Shown one piece after another: positions 16,371-24,380 of a stretch of 64,000 nucleotides of DNA. Position numbers and translations under genes: made by a program. Positions within the stretch are counted from its first letter, which is position 1; every line of letters begins with the position of its first letter. The stretch is from DATBHM01 sp963772375 (GTDB taxonomy: Bacteria; Actinomycetota; UBA4738; JACQTL01): positions 992,001 to 1,056,000 of the forward strand of contig CAVYXG010000005.1 of assembly GCA_963772375.1 (NCBI GenBank), written 5' to 3'. The notes under the pieces are model-generated. The model was not told where the DNA came from and did no database searches. It worked only from the letters and a program-made list of their open reading frames with translations.

Positions 16371-17201
16371 ATGGCCGACGCCGACCAGCACGAGCCGCAG
16401 CGGCGCTCCGTCCGCCGGATGGGCCGCGTCTCGCCGGCGGACGAGGGCCTGTCGTACGGCTCGTACCTGAAGGTGCCCGAGCTGATCGCGCTCCAGCAGC
16501 TCCTGTCCGACCCGCCGGCCCACGACGAGCTGCTGTTCATCGTGGTCCACCAGACCTACGAGCTGTGGTTCCGCCAGCTGCTGTTCGAGCTCGAATCCGT
16601 GCGCGACCTGATGTTCGAACGCCGGCCGGAGACCGCGCGGCACTACCTGCAGCGCGTCCACACCATCGAGAACGTCCTCGTCGAGCAGATCGCCGTGCTC
16701 GAGACGATGTCGCCCCAGGACTTCCTGCAGTTCCGCTCGAACCTGTCGCCCGCGAGCGGCTTCCAGTCGGTGCAGTTCCGGGAGGTGGAGTTCCTGTCGG
16801 GGCTGAAGCAGCGCGGGTTCCTGGCACACCTCGGCGAGACCACGGACGAACGCGACCGCCTCGAGCGGCGCCTGACCGAGCCGACGCTGTGGGACGCCTT
16901 CTGCGACCTGCTGACGGCGAGGGGCCTGCCGATGCCGTCCGACGACGACGCGACCCGCCGCGCGAGCCTGCTGGAGATGGCCAGGGAACGCGAACGCCAC
17001 GCCGAGCTGTGGTACCTGTCCGAGGACCTCCTGACCCACGACGAGCTGTTCTCGCTGTGGCGGTACCGGCACATCCTCATGGTCATCCGCCAGATCGGGT
17101 CGAAGACCGGGACCGGCGGCTCGTCCGGAGCCTCCTACCTCCAGTCGACGCTGGAGAAGCGGTTCTTCCCCGAGCTCTGGGCCATCCGCAGCGACCTGTA
17201 G
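16371..17201 (+). CDS. kynA: Tryptophan 2,3-dioxygenase
   Basis: This 276-residue heme enzyme inserts O2 into L-tryptophan to give N-formylkynurenine, the first step of the kynurenine route. The active-site region FIVVHQTYELWFRQ holds the distal His (residue 60). WRYRHILMVIRQIGSKTGTG holds the axial heme His (residue 234) followed by the substrate-binding GTGG loop. The length matches bacterial enzymes. It follows the thioesterase gene closely. With the CoA ligase and aminobenzoyl-CoA-type monooxygenase it suggests conversion of tryptophan through anthranilate. No kynureninase or cyclase-type formamidase is present here. Confidence 0.95.
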   Translation: MADADQHEPQRRSVRRMGRVSPADEGLSYGSYLKVPELIALQQLLSDPPAHDELLFIVVHQTYELWFRQLLFELESVRDLMFERRPETARHYLQRVHTIENVLVEQIAVLETMSPQDFLQFRSNLSPASGFQSVQFREVEFLSGLKQRGFLAHLGETTDERDRLERRLTEPTLWDAFCDLLTARGLPMPSDDDATRRASLLEMARERERHAELWYLSEDLLTHDELFSLWRYRHILMVIRQIGSKTGTGGSSGASYLQSTLEKRFFPELWAIRSDL

Positions 17202-17270
17202 CCGCCCGGAGACGGCGGTTCGGGGCGTCCCTCTATGCTGTCCCGCGAATCGTTCGGGGGAGGTCGCATC

Positions 17271-18137
17271 GTGCCGCAGCCGTCCACGTTCTCGATCGTC
17301 GCGGTCGATCCGGAGGCCGGCGAGGCGGGGGTCGCCGTGCAGTCGAAGTTCCTGGCGGCGGGCGCGATCGTGCCGTGGGCCCGGGGCGGCGTGGGGGCGG
17401 TCGCCACCCAGGCCATGGCCGAGGTGACGTTCGGTGTCCGGGGCCTCGACCTGCTGGCCGAGGGACTGGAGCCGCAGGCCGCGCTCGACCGGCTGCTGTC
17501 GGACGACGAGCGCCGCGAGCACCGCCAGGTCGGGATCGTCGACATGGCCGGGCGTTCGGCCTCGTTCACGGGCAGCGAGTGCTTCGAGTGGGCGGGCGGC
17601 GAGACCGGCGACGGGTTCTGTTGCCAGGGGAACATCCTCGCCGGGCCCGACGTGGTGGCCGGGATGGCCGATGCCTACCGGCTCGGCCGGGCCGACGGCG
17701 CGCCGCTCGCCGACCGGCTGGTCGAGGCGCTCCGCGCGGGGCAGGCCGCCGGAGGCGACCGCCGTGGCCAGGAGGCCGCCGGCCTGCTGGTGGTCAAGCC
17801 CGGTGCCGGGTACGGCGGGAACCACGACCGGTGGATCGACCTCCGCGTCGACCACGACGATCGGCCCATCGAGGAGCTCGCGAAGCTGCTCGAGCTCCAC
17901 CGGCTGTACTTCGGCCGGCCCGTCGATTCCGAGCTGATCACCGTCGACGCCGCGCTCGCCGACGAGATCCGTTCCTCGCTGTCCTCCCTGGGCAAGCTGC
18001 CCCAGGACGCCGAGCTGTGGGACGCGCTCGAGGACTACATGGGCTGGGAGAACCTCGAGGAACGGTGGGCCGGTCCGGGCCGCGTCGACCCCCGCGTGCT
18101 GGCGTACCTCCGGGCCCAGGCGGCGCGGGGCGCGTGA
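17271..18137 (+). CDS. DUF1028 Ntn-hydrolase-fold protein
   Basis: This 288-residue protein begins PQPSTFSIVAVDPEAGEAGV, the usual opening of DUF1028 proteins, which adopt the N-terminal nucleophile hydrolase fold. GNILAGPDVVAGMADAY and GGNHDRWIDLRVDDHDR-like segments follow, and the last 70 residues form a helical tail. GGGGGAGGT at about 17256-17264 fixes the start at GTG 17271; an ATG at 17235 is less likely. The stop overlaps the GH1 start (GTGA). TATGCT at 17234-17239 may be its -10. Lying just after kynA it could hydrolyse N-formylkynurenine, but this is only an inference. The family has no settled reaction. Confidence 0.82.
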   Translation: MPQPSTFSIVAVDPEAGEAGVAVQSKFLAAGAIVPWARGGVGAVATQAMAEVTFGVRGLDLLAEGLEPQAALDRLLSDDERREHRQVGIVDMAGRSASFTGSECFEWAGGETGDGFCCQGNILAGPDVVAGMADAYRLGRADGAPLADRLVEALRAGQAAGGDRRGQEAAGLLVVKPGAGYGGNHDRWIDLRVDHDDRPIEELAKLLELHRLYFGRPVDSELITVDAALADEIRSSLSSLGKLPQDAELWDALEDYMGWENLEERWAGPGRVDPRVLAYLRAQAARGA

Positions 18138-19573
18138 GCCCGCTCGCCTTCGGCGTCGCCACGGCCGGGTTCCAGGTCGAGGGCGGCTTCAACGGGCCGG
18201 GCCAGCCGAGGAACAACTGGTACGACCGCGAGGCGGCCCACAAGGCGGAACCGAGCGGCGCCGCGTGCGAGTCCTGGAACCGGTGGGAGGAGGACCTCGA
18301 CGCGGTGGCCGCGATGGGCCTCGACTGGTACCGGCTCTCCGTCGAGTGGCCGCGGCTGCAGCCCAGCCCGCGTTCGGACGAATCCTCCGAGCCGTCGTGG
18401 GACGACGAGGCCGTCGGCCGGTACGTCGCGATGCTGGCCGGGGCGCGGGACCGTGCGATCGAACCGGTGGTCACGCTGCACCACTTCACCCATCCGCGAT
18501 GGCTCGGGCTCGACCTGTGGCAGCGTCCCGACTCGCCGCGGCTGTTCGCCCGGTACGCGGAGGAGGCCGCGCGCCGGCTGGGCGAGGGCCTGGTCGCCCG
18601 GAGCCAGGCGCCCCTCACCCGGTACGTGACCATGAACGAACCGAACGTCCTGGCGTTCCAGACGTGGGCCACGGCGATGTTCCCCGGCGGAGGACCGGGC
18701 CGGCTGCGGCCGATGCGCCGCGCGCTCGACCACCTGCTGGCCGCGCACGTCCTCGCGTACGCGGCGATCCACCGCCTGCATCGGAAGCGGGGCTGGCCGC
18801 CGCCGGTCGTGACGACCAACACCTACACGAACTCCGTCTACGAGCTCGACCGCGGGATCGTCGACACGCTCCTCGCGCCCCGCCGCGGCATCGCCCGTGA
18901 CGACCTCCCCGGCGACCTCGCGATGCGCCGGAACGAGTGGTTCGCCGTCCGCCGGGGGCTGGCCGGCCCGGACCGTTCACCGGCCCAGCGCGTCGCCGAC
19001 CGCGTCGGCCGGTGGGTGAGCGGGCCGGGCGGCGAGACGCTCGACGCGCTCTACGACGAGGCGCCCGGCGGCGCGCTCGACGTGGTGGCGATCGACCTGT
19101 ACGCGTCGTGGGCGTCGGGCTACCTGCGGGTCCCCGGCCACCGCACGGCCGGCGGGCGGAGCATGATGCCGTACCGCGACCTGTGGGAGGACCCGCCCCG
19201 CCCGGCCTCGTTCGCGGCGTTCGTCCGGGCGGCAACCGACCACGGCCTGCCCGTGTGGATCCTGGAGAACGGGCTGTGCAACCGGGTCCGCGATGGCGTG
19301 GGCTACCCGCGTTCCGACGGCTGGACCCGCATGCGGTACCTCGACCACCACGTCCGGGCGGTCGCGTCGCTGGCGGAGTCGGGCGCGCCGGTCGAGGCCT
19401 ACGTCCACTGGTCGCTGTACGACAACTACGAATGGGGCTCGTACGAACCGCGGTTCGGCATCCACGGCGTGGACCGCACGGCCGCGTCGCCGAAGCGGCT
19501 GGCGGTGGATTCGATGGGCGACGACTCCGCGGGGGCGTACGCCCGGCTGGTCGCCGAGCTCCGCGGAGGCTGA
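18134..19573 (+). CDS. Glycoside hydrolase family 1 beta-glycosidase
   Basis: This 479-residue protein has the GH1 barrel. VATAGFQVEGG lies at the N-terminus, MTMNEPN-type acid/base Glu at residue 169 (TMNEPN), ILENGL with the nucleophile Glu at residue 378, and WSLYDNYEWGSYEPRFGIHG near the end. No signal peptide is present, so it acts in the cytoplasm on beta-glucosides or beta-galactosides. The GTG overlaps the DUF1028 stop, so the two are co-expressed although no metabolic link is obvious. The exact sugar cannot be read from the sequence. Confidence 0.92.
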   Translation: MSPLAFGVATAGFQVEGGFNGPGQPRNNWYDREAAHKAEPSGAACESWNRWEEDLDAVAAMGLDWYRLSVEWPRLQPSPRSDESSEPSWDDEAVGRYVAMLAGARDRAIEPVVTLHHFTHPRWLGLDLWQRPDSPRLFARYAEEAARRLGEGLVARSQAPLTRYVTMNEPNVLAFQTWATAMFPGGGPGRLRPMRRALDHLLAAHVLAYAAIHRLHRKRGWPPPVVTTNTYTNSVYELDRGIVDTLLAPRRGIARDDLPGDLAMRRNEWFAVRRGLAGPDRSPAQRVADRVGRWVSGPGGETLDALYDEAPGGALDVVAIDLYASWASGYLRVPGHRTAGGRSMMPYRDLWEDPPRPASFAAFVRAATDHGLPVWILENGLCNRVRDGVGYPRSDGWTRMRYLDHHVRAVASLAESGAPVEAYVHWSLYDNYEWGSYEPRFGIHGVDRTAASPKRLAVDSMGDDSAGAYARLVAELRGG

Positions 19574-19583
19574 TCTCGAGAGG

Positions 19584-19657
19584 TCGGGACGGCGGGATTT
19601 GAACCCGCGACCTCAGCGTCCCGAACGCTGCGCGCTACCAAGCTGCGCTACGTCCCG
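19584..19657 (-). tRNA. tRNA-Pro (CGG)
   Basis: The reverse strand folds as a full cloverleaf. Acceptor arms CGGGACG (19651-19657) and CGTCCCG (19585-19591) pair, the D-arm is GCGC-loop-GCGC, and the anticodon stem CAGCG/CGCTG encloses TTCGGGA with anticodon CGG. The T-arm carries GGTTCAAATCC. The discriminator is A; CCA is not encoded. It faces the GH1 gene end-on. Confidence 0.95.
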
Positions 19658-19840
19658 TCGGCCGGAGCGGGTCCGGACCGGCCACCAGTGTACCCACGGG
19701 GCGTTCAACTTCATCCCCCACGGTGAATCCACACGGAGGCGAGCGCGAGCGAGGGCGGCGTCGAGGCCCTGCTGTTCCGCGTGGGCTCCGGGGAGGTCGT
19801 GATCAACACCGACGGACCCGAACCGGGCTGATCCGGCCGG

Positions 19841-20227
19841 TCAGCGCCGGACGAACTCCTCCGCCAATCGGGAGGGGGCGCAGGCCAGCCATCCGTCGGT
19901 GATCGCCTCGCGCAGGGCCCTCTTCGTCACGGTTCGCACCTGGATCAGCACGGCCGCGTAGCCGTCGAAGTGCGGGATCGTGAAGACCGCACGCGGGTTC
20001 CCCGCCAGCACGGCCTCCTTCTCGGTGAGGTCCTCCACGCGCACAGCCAGGATCGGCCCGTCCGGCGGTGTCTCGTCGCCGAACCGCCGGAGGTCCGCCT
20101 TGCTGAACGGGCGTTCCCACGCGAAACCCTTTCCGGCCACGAACCACGTGCGGTTCCCGTGGCGGTCGGCCTCGGTGACCTCGGGCAGCGCCATCGCCAT
20201 CCCTGCCGCGTCGTCGAGGGTCGCCAT
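19841..20227 (-). CDS. MmcQ/YjbR (DUF419) family protein
   Basis: This 128-residue protein has the CyaY-like YjbR fold. It opens MAMALPEVTEADRHGNRTWF, then KGFAWERPFSK, and ends with a helix after WLACAPSRLAEEFVRR. Members bind DNA or act as small accessory proteins; no enzymatic role is known. It lies 21 bases downstream of the metallophosphoesterase gene and may share its transcript. The 180 bases between this gene and tRNA-Pro hold no supported gene. Confidence 0.85.
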   Translation of the reverse strand: MATLDDAAGMAMALPEVTEADRHGNRTWFVAGKGFAWERPFSKADLRRFGDETPPDGPILAVRVEDLTEKEAVLAGNPRAVFTIPHFDGYAAVLIQVRTVTKRALREAITDGWLACAPSRLAEEFVRR

Positions 20228-20248
20228 CGGCCGGAACCTCCCGCGGGG

Positions 20249-21190
20249 TCAGGGTCGGGAATCGGTCCGCCCGGCCAGCACGCCGGCCGCCGCGTCCTCG
20301 GGGCCGGTGGCCGCCGGCCGCAGCTCCAGGATCGACGCCTCGGGCCGGCACAGGAACCGGAACGGCGCGTACTTGCTCGTCCCCAACCCGGCGGACGTGT
20401 GCAGCACCGAACGCCCGATCCGCGCCACCCCGCTCACCAGTCGCCGCGGCATGTGCGAGTTGGTCACCAGGGCCCCGACCACCGGCATCCGCACCTGGCC
20501 GCCGTGCGTGTGCCCGGAGAGGATCAGGTCCCACCCCAGCGCGGCGAGCTCGGGCGCGGGGTCCGGCGAGTGCACCACCGCCACCCCGAACAGGTCCGGG
20601 CGCCGGCGGGTGGCCACCCGGAGATCGCCCCGGTGGATGTGCGGGTCGTCCAGCCCGCACAGCTCGACGTCCTGCGACCCCAGCCGGGAGACGCCGTGGA
20701 CGTTCCTCAGATGCGTCCACCCCCCGGCCTCGAGCTGCGCGACGAGCTCCGGTGCGCGCCCCCGTCGCACCAGCCGTGCCTTCCCCGGCTGATGCGGCCG
20801 GAAGTACCGGAGCGGGTTCAGCGGCCTCGATCGGTAGTAGTCGTTCGATCCCAGCACGAACAGCGAAGCCAGCCGGCCGCGCACAGGGGCCAGCGCCGAC
20901 ACCAGGTCCTCGACCGCCTCGGGCTCGCCGACGAGGTCCCCGGTGGCCACGGCGACGTCGCATCCCGGCAGCGCCGCCAGGAACGCCCGCAGCCGCCGGT
21001 CCCGGCTGAGGAAGTGCAGGTCGCTCACGTGCACGATGGAAAAAGGCGTCGCCTCGGCCGGTAGGATGTCCAGGCGGTACCGCCGGACGCGGTACCAGTG
21101 GTGCTCGACGACGATCCCGTAGCAGACACACAGGAGCCCGGCGGCGAGCACGCCCATCACGATCCACAGCACGGAGGCCAGTGTAGCCAT
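20249..21190 (-). CDS. Membrane-anchored metallophosphoesterase (YkuE-like)
   Basis: This 313-residue protein has an N-terminal membrane helix (about 2-25) and then a calcineurin-like phosphoesterase domain. Metal ligands are visible in HVSDLHF, ATGDLVGEPE, GSNDYY, VVHSPDP and LSGHTHGGQVRMP. Homologues hydrolyse lipid-linked or nucleotide phosphates at the membrane. The start ATG at 21190 is the complement of the CATG that also carries the ATG of the divergent YqeY gene; an in-frame ATG at 21157 is the alternative. The position near a class A PBP matches the mycobacterial Rv3683-ponA2 arrangement, which suggests a cell-envelope role. Confidence 0.88.
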   Translation of the reverse strand: MATLASVLWIVMGVLAAGLLCVCYGIVVEHHWYRVRRYRLDILPAEATPFSIVHVSDLHFLSRDRRLRAFLAALPGCDVAVATGDLVGEPEAVEDLVSALAPVRGRLASLFVLGSNDYYRSRPLNPLRYFRPHQPGKARLVRRGRAPELVAQLEAGGWTHLRNVHGVSRLGSQDVELCGLDDPHIHRGDLRVATRRRPDLFGVAVVHSPDPAPELAALGWDLILSGHTHGGQVRMPVVGALVTNSHMPRRLVSGVARIGRSVLHTSAGLGTSKYAPFRFLCRPEASILELRPAATGPEDAAAGVLAGRTDSRP

Positions 21191-21638
21191 GGGTTCGCTG
21201 AAGGCCCGGATCGCCGAGGAGAGCAAGCAGGCCCTCAAGGGCGGGGAGAAGATCCGCCTCGGCACGCTCCGCATGCTCTCGGCGTCCATCAAGAACCGCG
21301 AGGTCGAGCTCCGCCGCGAGCTCACCGACGACGAGGTCACCGAGGTCGCGATCAAGGAATCGAAGCGCCGGACCGAGGCCGTCGAGGCCTACGAGGCGGC
21401 CGGGCGGGAGGATCTCGCGGCCAAGGAACGGGCCGAACGCGACGTGCTGGCCGACTACGTTCCCCGGGGCCTGTCCGAGGAGGAGACGGCCGCCCTCGTC
21501 GACGAGGCGATCGCGGGGACGGGCGCCACCTCGATGTCCGACATGGGCAAGGTCATGGGGTTCGTCATGGGGCGCGCGAAGGGCCGCGTGGACGGCGCGA
21601 GGGTCCAGGCCCTGGTCAGGTCACGGCTCGGCGGCTGA
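21189..21638 (+). CDS. GatB/YqeY-domain protein
   Basis: This 149-residue protein is a stand-alone YqeY domain. It has the N-terminal LKARIAEESKQALKGGEKIR and LGTLRMLSASIKNREVE, a helical linker, and the C-terminal GKVMGFVMGRAKGRVDGARV, which resembles the tail domain of the GatB amidotransferase subunit. It probably binds tRNA or assists an amidotransferase. GGAGG at 21173-21177 lies inside the divergent gene, eleven bases before the ATG. It converges on the PBP gene with 31 bases between. Confidence 0.92.
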   Translation: MGSLKARIAEESKQALKGGEKIRLGTLRMLSASIKNREVELRRELTDDEVTEVAIKESKRRTEAVEAYEAAGREDLAAKERAERDVLADYVPRGLSEEETAALVDEAIAGTGATSMSDMGKVMGFVMGRAKGRVDGARVQALVRSRLGG

Positions 21639-21669
21639 CCAGAGCTCGCGGGACGAACGTCGGGCGCGG

Positions 21670-24279
21670 TCAGCGACCCCGGTGGGGCCGTTCGTGGACG
21701 ACGTTGCCGCCGGCGAGATGGCCCTGCGACTTCGAGGGCTCGGGCGTGGGTGACGGCGGAGGCGTCGTCGGCGGCGGGGTGGTCGGCGGCGGCGTGGTCG
21801 GAGGCGGCGGCGGGGGGGTCGTGGGCGGCGGCGGCGGCGTCGCCTTGACGAAGTGCCCGACCGAGAGCGTCACCGTCGAGCCGAGCAGGGCCTTCGAGCC
21901 GCCGTGCGGCGCCTGCGCCAGCACGATGCCGTTCTTCGAGTAGTCCGGCGTGTCCACCAGGGTGATGGACGGCGTGAACCCGGCACCCGAGATGATCCCG
22001 GACGCGTCCGAGCTCTTCTTCCCCAAGACGTTCGGCACGATCGCCGTCGGCGGGATGCCGTCCGAGGGGGCCAGGTGGATCAGGAACCCGAGCTGCTCGG
22101 TCGACCCCGGCCCGGGGATCTGCTGCGCGATGTCGCCGACCGGGAGGATCGAGTGCACCGGCGGGTCGATCACGCCGACGAAGTTGGCCGTCTGGAGGGT
22201 CGCCAGCGCCTCGGACTGGCTCATCCCGATCACCGAGGGCACCTGACCGGTGGCGGGCGGGGGCGGCGCCGGGAAGTCCTTCGGCTGGTAGTGCGACGTG
22301 TACCGGGACATGACGTCGTGCCAGATCAGGGCAGGGATGTCCCCTCCGAACATCCCGCCGCCGAATCCCTCGACGTCGATCATCGGCCGGGGGACGCCGG
22401 GGTAGCCGATCCACACGGCCGTCGCGACCTGCGGCACGTACCCGCAGAACCAGGCGTTCTTGTAGTCGTCGGTGGTCCCCGTCTTGCCGGCCTCCGGACG
22501 GTTGTCGGGCAGGCGGGCGTTGGTCCCGGTGCCGTGGTCGATGACCCCGCGGAGCATGTCGGTGACCTGGTACGCGATGTCGCTCCGCACCGTCTGGTTG
22601 CAGGTCTGCTTGGGGATGTGCTGGTACAGCACCTTGTGCTTGGGCCCCGGGCCGATGATCTTCTCGACCCCGTAGTAGGGGCAGTAGAGGCCGCCGGCCG
22701 CGAGCGTCGCGTACGCGGTCGCCATGTCGAGCGGGCTCGTCGCGTAGGTCCCGAGCGTCACCGAGCAGTCCTGCTCGCCGACCGGGTGCTCCAGGTGGAT
22801 GCCCATGTCCTCGGCGGCGCGCCCGATGTTCGGCGGGCCCACGTCCTTGGCCAGCCGGCCGAACACCGCGTTGATCGAGTCGGCCGTCGCCGTGTACAGG
22901 TTCAAGAACCCGAGGTCGCCGCCGCCCTCCGCGTTGAACGGCGCCCACCCGTTGCAGTCCTGCGCGAGGTCGGTGGCCGGGGAGTACGACGGGTACACCT
23001 GGCCCGGCGGGATGCCCTCCCGGAACGCCGCCACCAGCGTGAACGGCTTGAACGAGGACCCCTCCTGGTGGATGGCGTTCCACACGAAGTCGGTGTGGTT
23101 CGGGTCATGCGCGAAGTCGCGGCCCGAGGCGAGCACCCGGACCGCGCCGGTGCCGGGCTCCACGGTCGCGACGGCAGCCTCGGGGTCGGTCTTCTGGGGC
23201 AGGCGGTGGTTGATGGTGTCGATCGCGTACTGCTGCCACGCCGGGTTGATCGTGGTCTCGATGGTCAGCCCGCCCTGGAACAACGCCCGATCCCGCTGGG
23301 CCTGCGTCTGCCCGAGCACATCGAACTGCCCGTCCTGGTTCTGCTCGATCATCTTCCGGACGAACTGCACGAACAGCGGCTGCCGGTGGTTCGGGGGATG
23401 GCTCACCGACTTCACCAGGCCGAGCGGCTTCGCCTCGGCCACCTGCGCCTTGGCCTCGGGGACGAACCCGACCTTCGCCATCGTGGCGAGCACCGTGTTG
23501 CGCCGGCCCAGCGTCCCGTCCGGGTTGGCGATGGGGTCCCACTCGGAGGGGTTCTGGATCATCCCGGCGAGCATGGCCGACTGGGCGAGCGTGAGGCTGG
23601 AGGCGTGGGTTCCGAAGTAGGTCTCCGCGGCCGCCTCGAGCCCGTACGTGCCGTGCCCGAGGTAGATCTCGTTCAGGTACATCTCGAGGATCGTGTTCTT
23701 CGAGTAGGTCTTCTCGAGGAGCATCGCCTCCTCCGCCTCGCAGAGCTTCCGGCTGACGGTGTCGGCCCGTTCGTTGGTGATGACCTTCACCAGCTGCTGG
23801 CTGATGGTCGAACCGCCCTGCTCCGCGCGCCCTGCCCTGATGTCCGCGATCAGCGCCCGGGCGATGCTCTTCAGGTCGATCCCGCCGTGCTGGTAGAACT
23901 GGTAGTCCTCGATCCCGAGCACCGCCTTCTTGGCGACCGGGGCGATGTTCTCGATCTTCACCACTTTGCGGTTCTCGAGGTACAGGCGCGCGAGCTGCGT
24001 GCCGTCGCTCGCCAGGATCACCGAGCGCTGCGCCACCTTGGGCAGCTTGAGGGAGAGGTCCTGGACACCGCCCGGGCAACCCAGCTTGGTGAACTTCTGC
24101 GCGGTCTTGCCGATGGCCACCGCGGGCAGCAGGAGCATGGCCGCCACGGAGAGCGAGGTGAGCATCACCGCGCCCAGCAGCAGCAGCGGCCGGAGCGGCC
24201 AGGCATAGGTGCCCTCGCCCCACCGGCGCTTGCCGCGCACGCGGGGAGTCTTCGGCGATCGTTGATGGGGGAGCGCCAT
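21670..24279 (-). CDS. Class A penicillin-binding protein with two PASTA domains (PonA2-like)
   Basis: This 869-residue bifunctional peptidoglycan synthase has a cytoplasmic start, one membrane helix (about 32-58), a GT51 glycosyltransferase domain with the catalytic Glu in GIEDYQFYQHGG and QGGSTISQQLVK, and a transpeptidase domain with SSFK, SIN and KTGTT motifs. Two PASTA domains follow (opening GQVPSVIGMSQSEA and IVPNVLGKKSSDA), then a Pro/Thr-rich tail encoded by a low-complexity stretch at about 21740-21840. It polymerises and cross-links the wall outside the membrane. The ArsA pair upstream and metallophosphoesterase downstream match the Rv3679-Rv3683 order. Confidence 0.95.
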   Translation of the reverse strand: MALPHQRSPKTPRVRGKRRWGEGTYAWPLRPLLLLGAVMLTSLSVAAMLLLPAVAIGKTAQKFTKLGCPGGVQDLSLKLPKVAQRSVILASDGTQLARLYLENRKVVKIENIAPVAKKAVLGIEDYQFYQHGGIDLKSIARALIADIRAGRAEQGGSTISQQLVKVITNERADTVSRKLCEAEEAMLLEKTYSKNTILEMYLNEIYLGHGTYGLEAAAETYFGTHASSLTLAQSAMLAGMIQNPSEWDPIANPDGTLGRRNTVLATMAKVGFVPEAKAQVAEAKPLGLVKSVSHPPNHRQPLFVQFVRKMIEQNQDGQFDVLGQTQAQRDRALFQGGLTIETTINPAWQQYAIDTINHRLPQKTDPEAAVATVEPGTGAVRVLASGRDFAHDPNHTDFVWNAIHQEGSSFKPFTLVAAFREGIPPGQVYPSYSPATDLAQDCNGWAPFNAEGGGDLGFLNLYTATADSINAVFGRLAKDVGPPNIGRAAEDMGIHLEHPVGEQDCSVTLGTYATSPLDMATAYATLAAGGLYCPYYGVEKIIGPGPKHKVLYQHIPKQTCNQTVRSDIAYQVTDMLRGVIDHGTGTNARLPDNRPEAGKTGTTDDYKNAWFCGYVPQVATAVWIGYPGVPRPMIDVEGFGGGMFGGDIPALIWHDVMSRYTSHYQPKDFPAPPPPATGQVPSVIGMSQSEALATLQTANFVGVIDPPVHSILPVGDIAQQIPGPGSTEQLGFLIHLAPSDGIPPTAIVPNVLGKKSSDASGIISGAGFTPSITLVDTPDYSKNGIVLAQAPHGGSKALLGSTVTLSVGHFVKATPPPPPTTPPPPPPTTPPPTTPPPTTPPPSPTPEPSKSQGHLAGGNVVHERPHRGR

Positions 24280-24344
24280 GACGTCGCGGCCCCTCCAAGG
24301 CCCGAGCAAGGATATCGGGGGAGGGCCGATGTCGAAAGGGCGTC

Positions 24345-24369
24345 CTCCCGGCGGGAATACGGCCGGGAG
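24345..24369 (-). terminator. Hairpin between the ArsA operon and the PBP gene
   Basis: CTCCCGGC (24345-24352) and GCCGGGAG (24362-24369) form a perfect 8-base stem with a 9-base loop, just downstream of the minus-strand ArsA-like operon and 66 bases before the PBP start. No T-run follows, so it may be a weak or Rho-assisted terminator. Confidence 0.4.
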
Positions 24370-24380
24370 ACTCCCCGGGT

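Noticed and set aside
19658..19840. Possible gene fragment ending EVVINTDGPEPG before the stop at 19831
   Set aside because: Protein-like for about 34 codons but has no start codon and a stop upstream in frame; too short to support.
21740..21840. GC-rich short repeats resembling a tandem array
   Set aside because: They encode the Pro/Thr-rich tail of the PBP; not a CRISPR or independent repeat.
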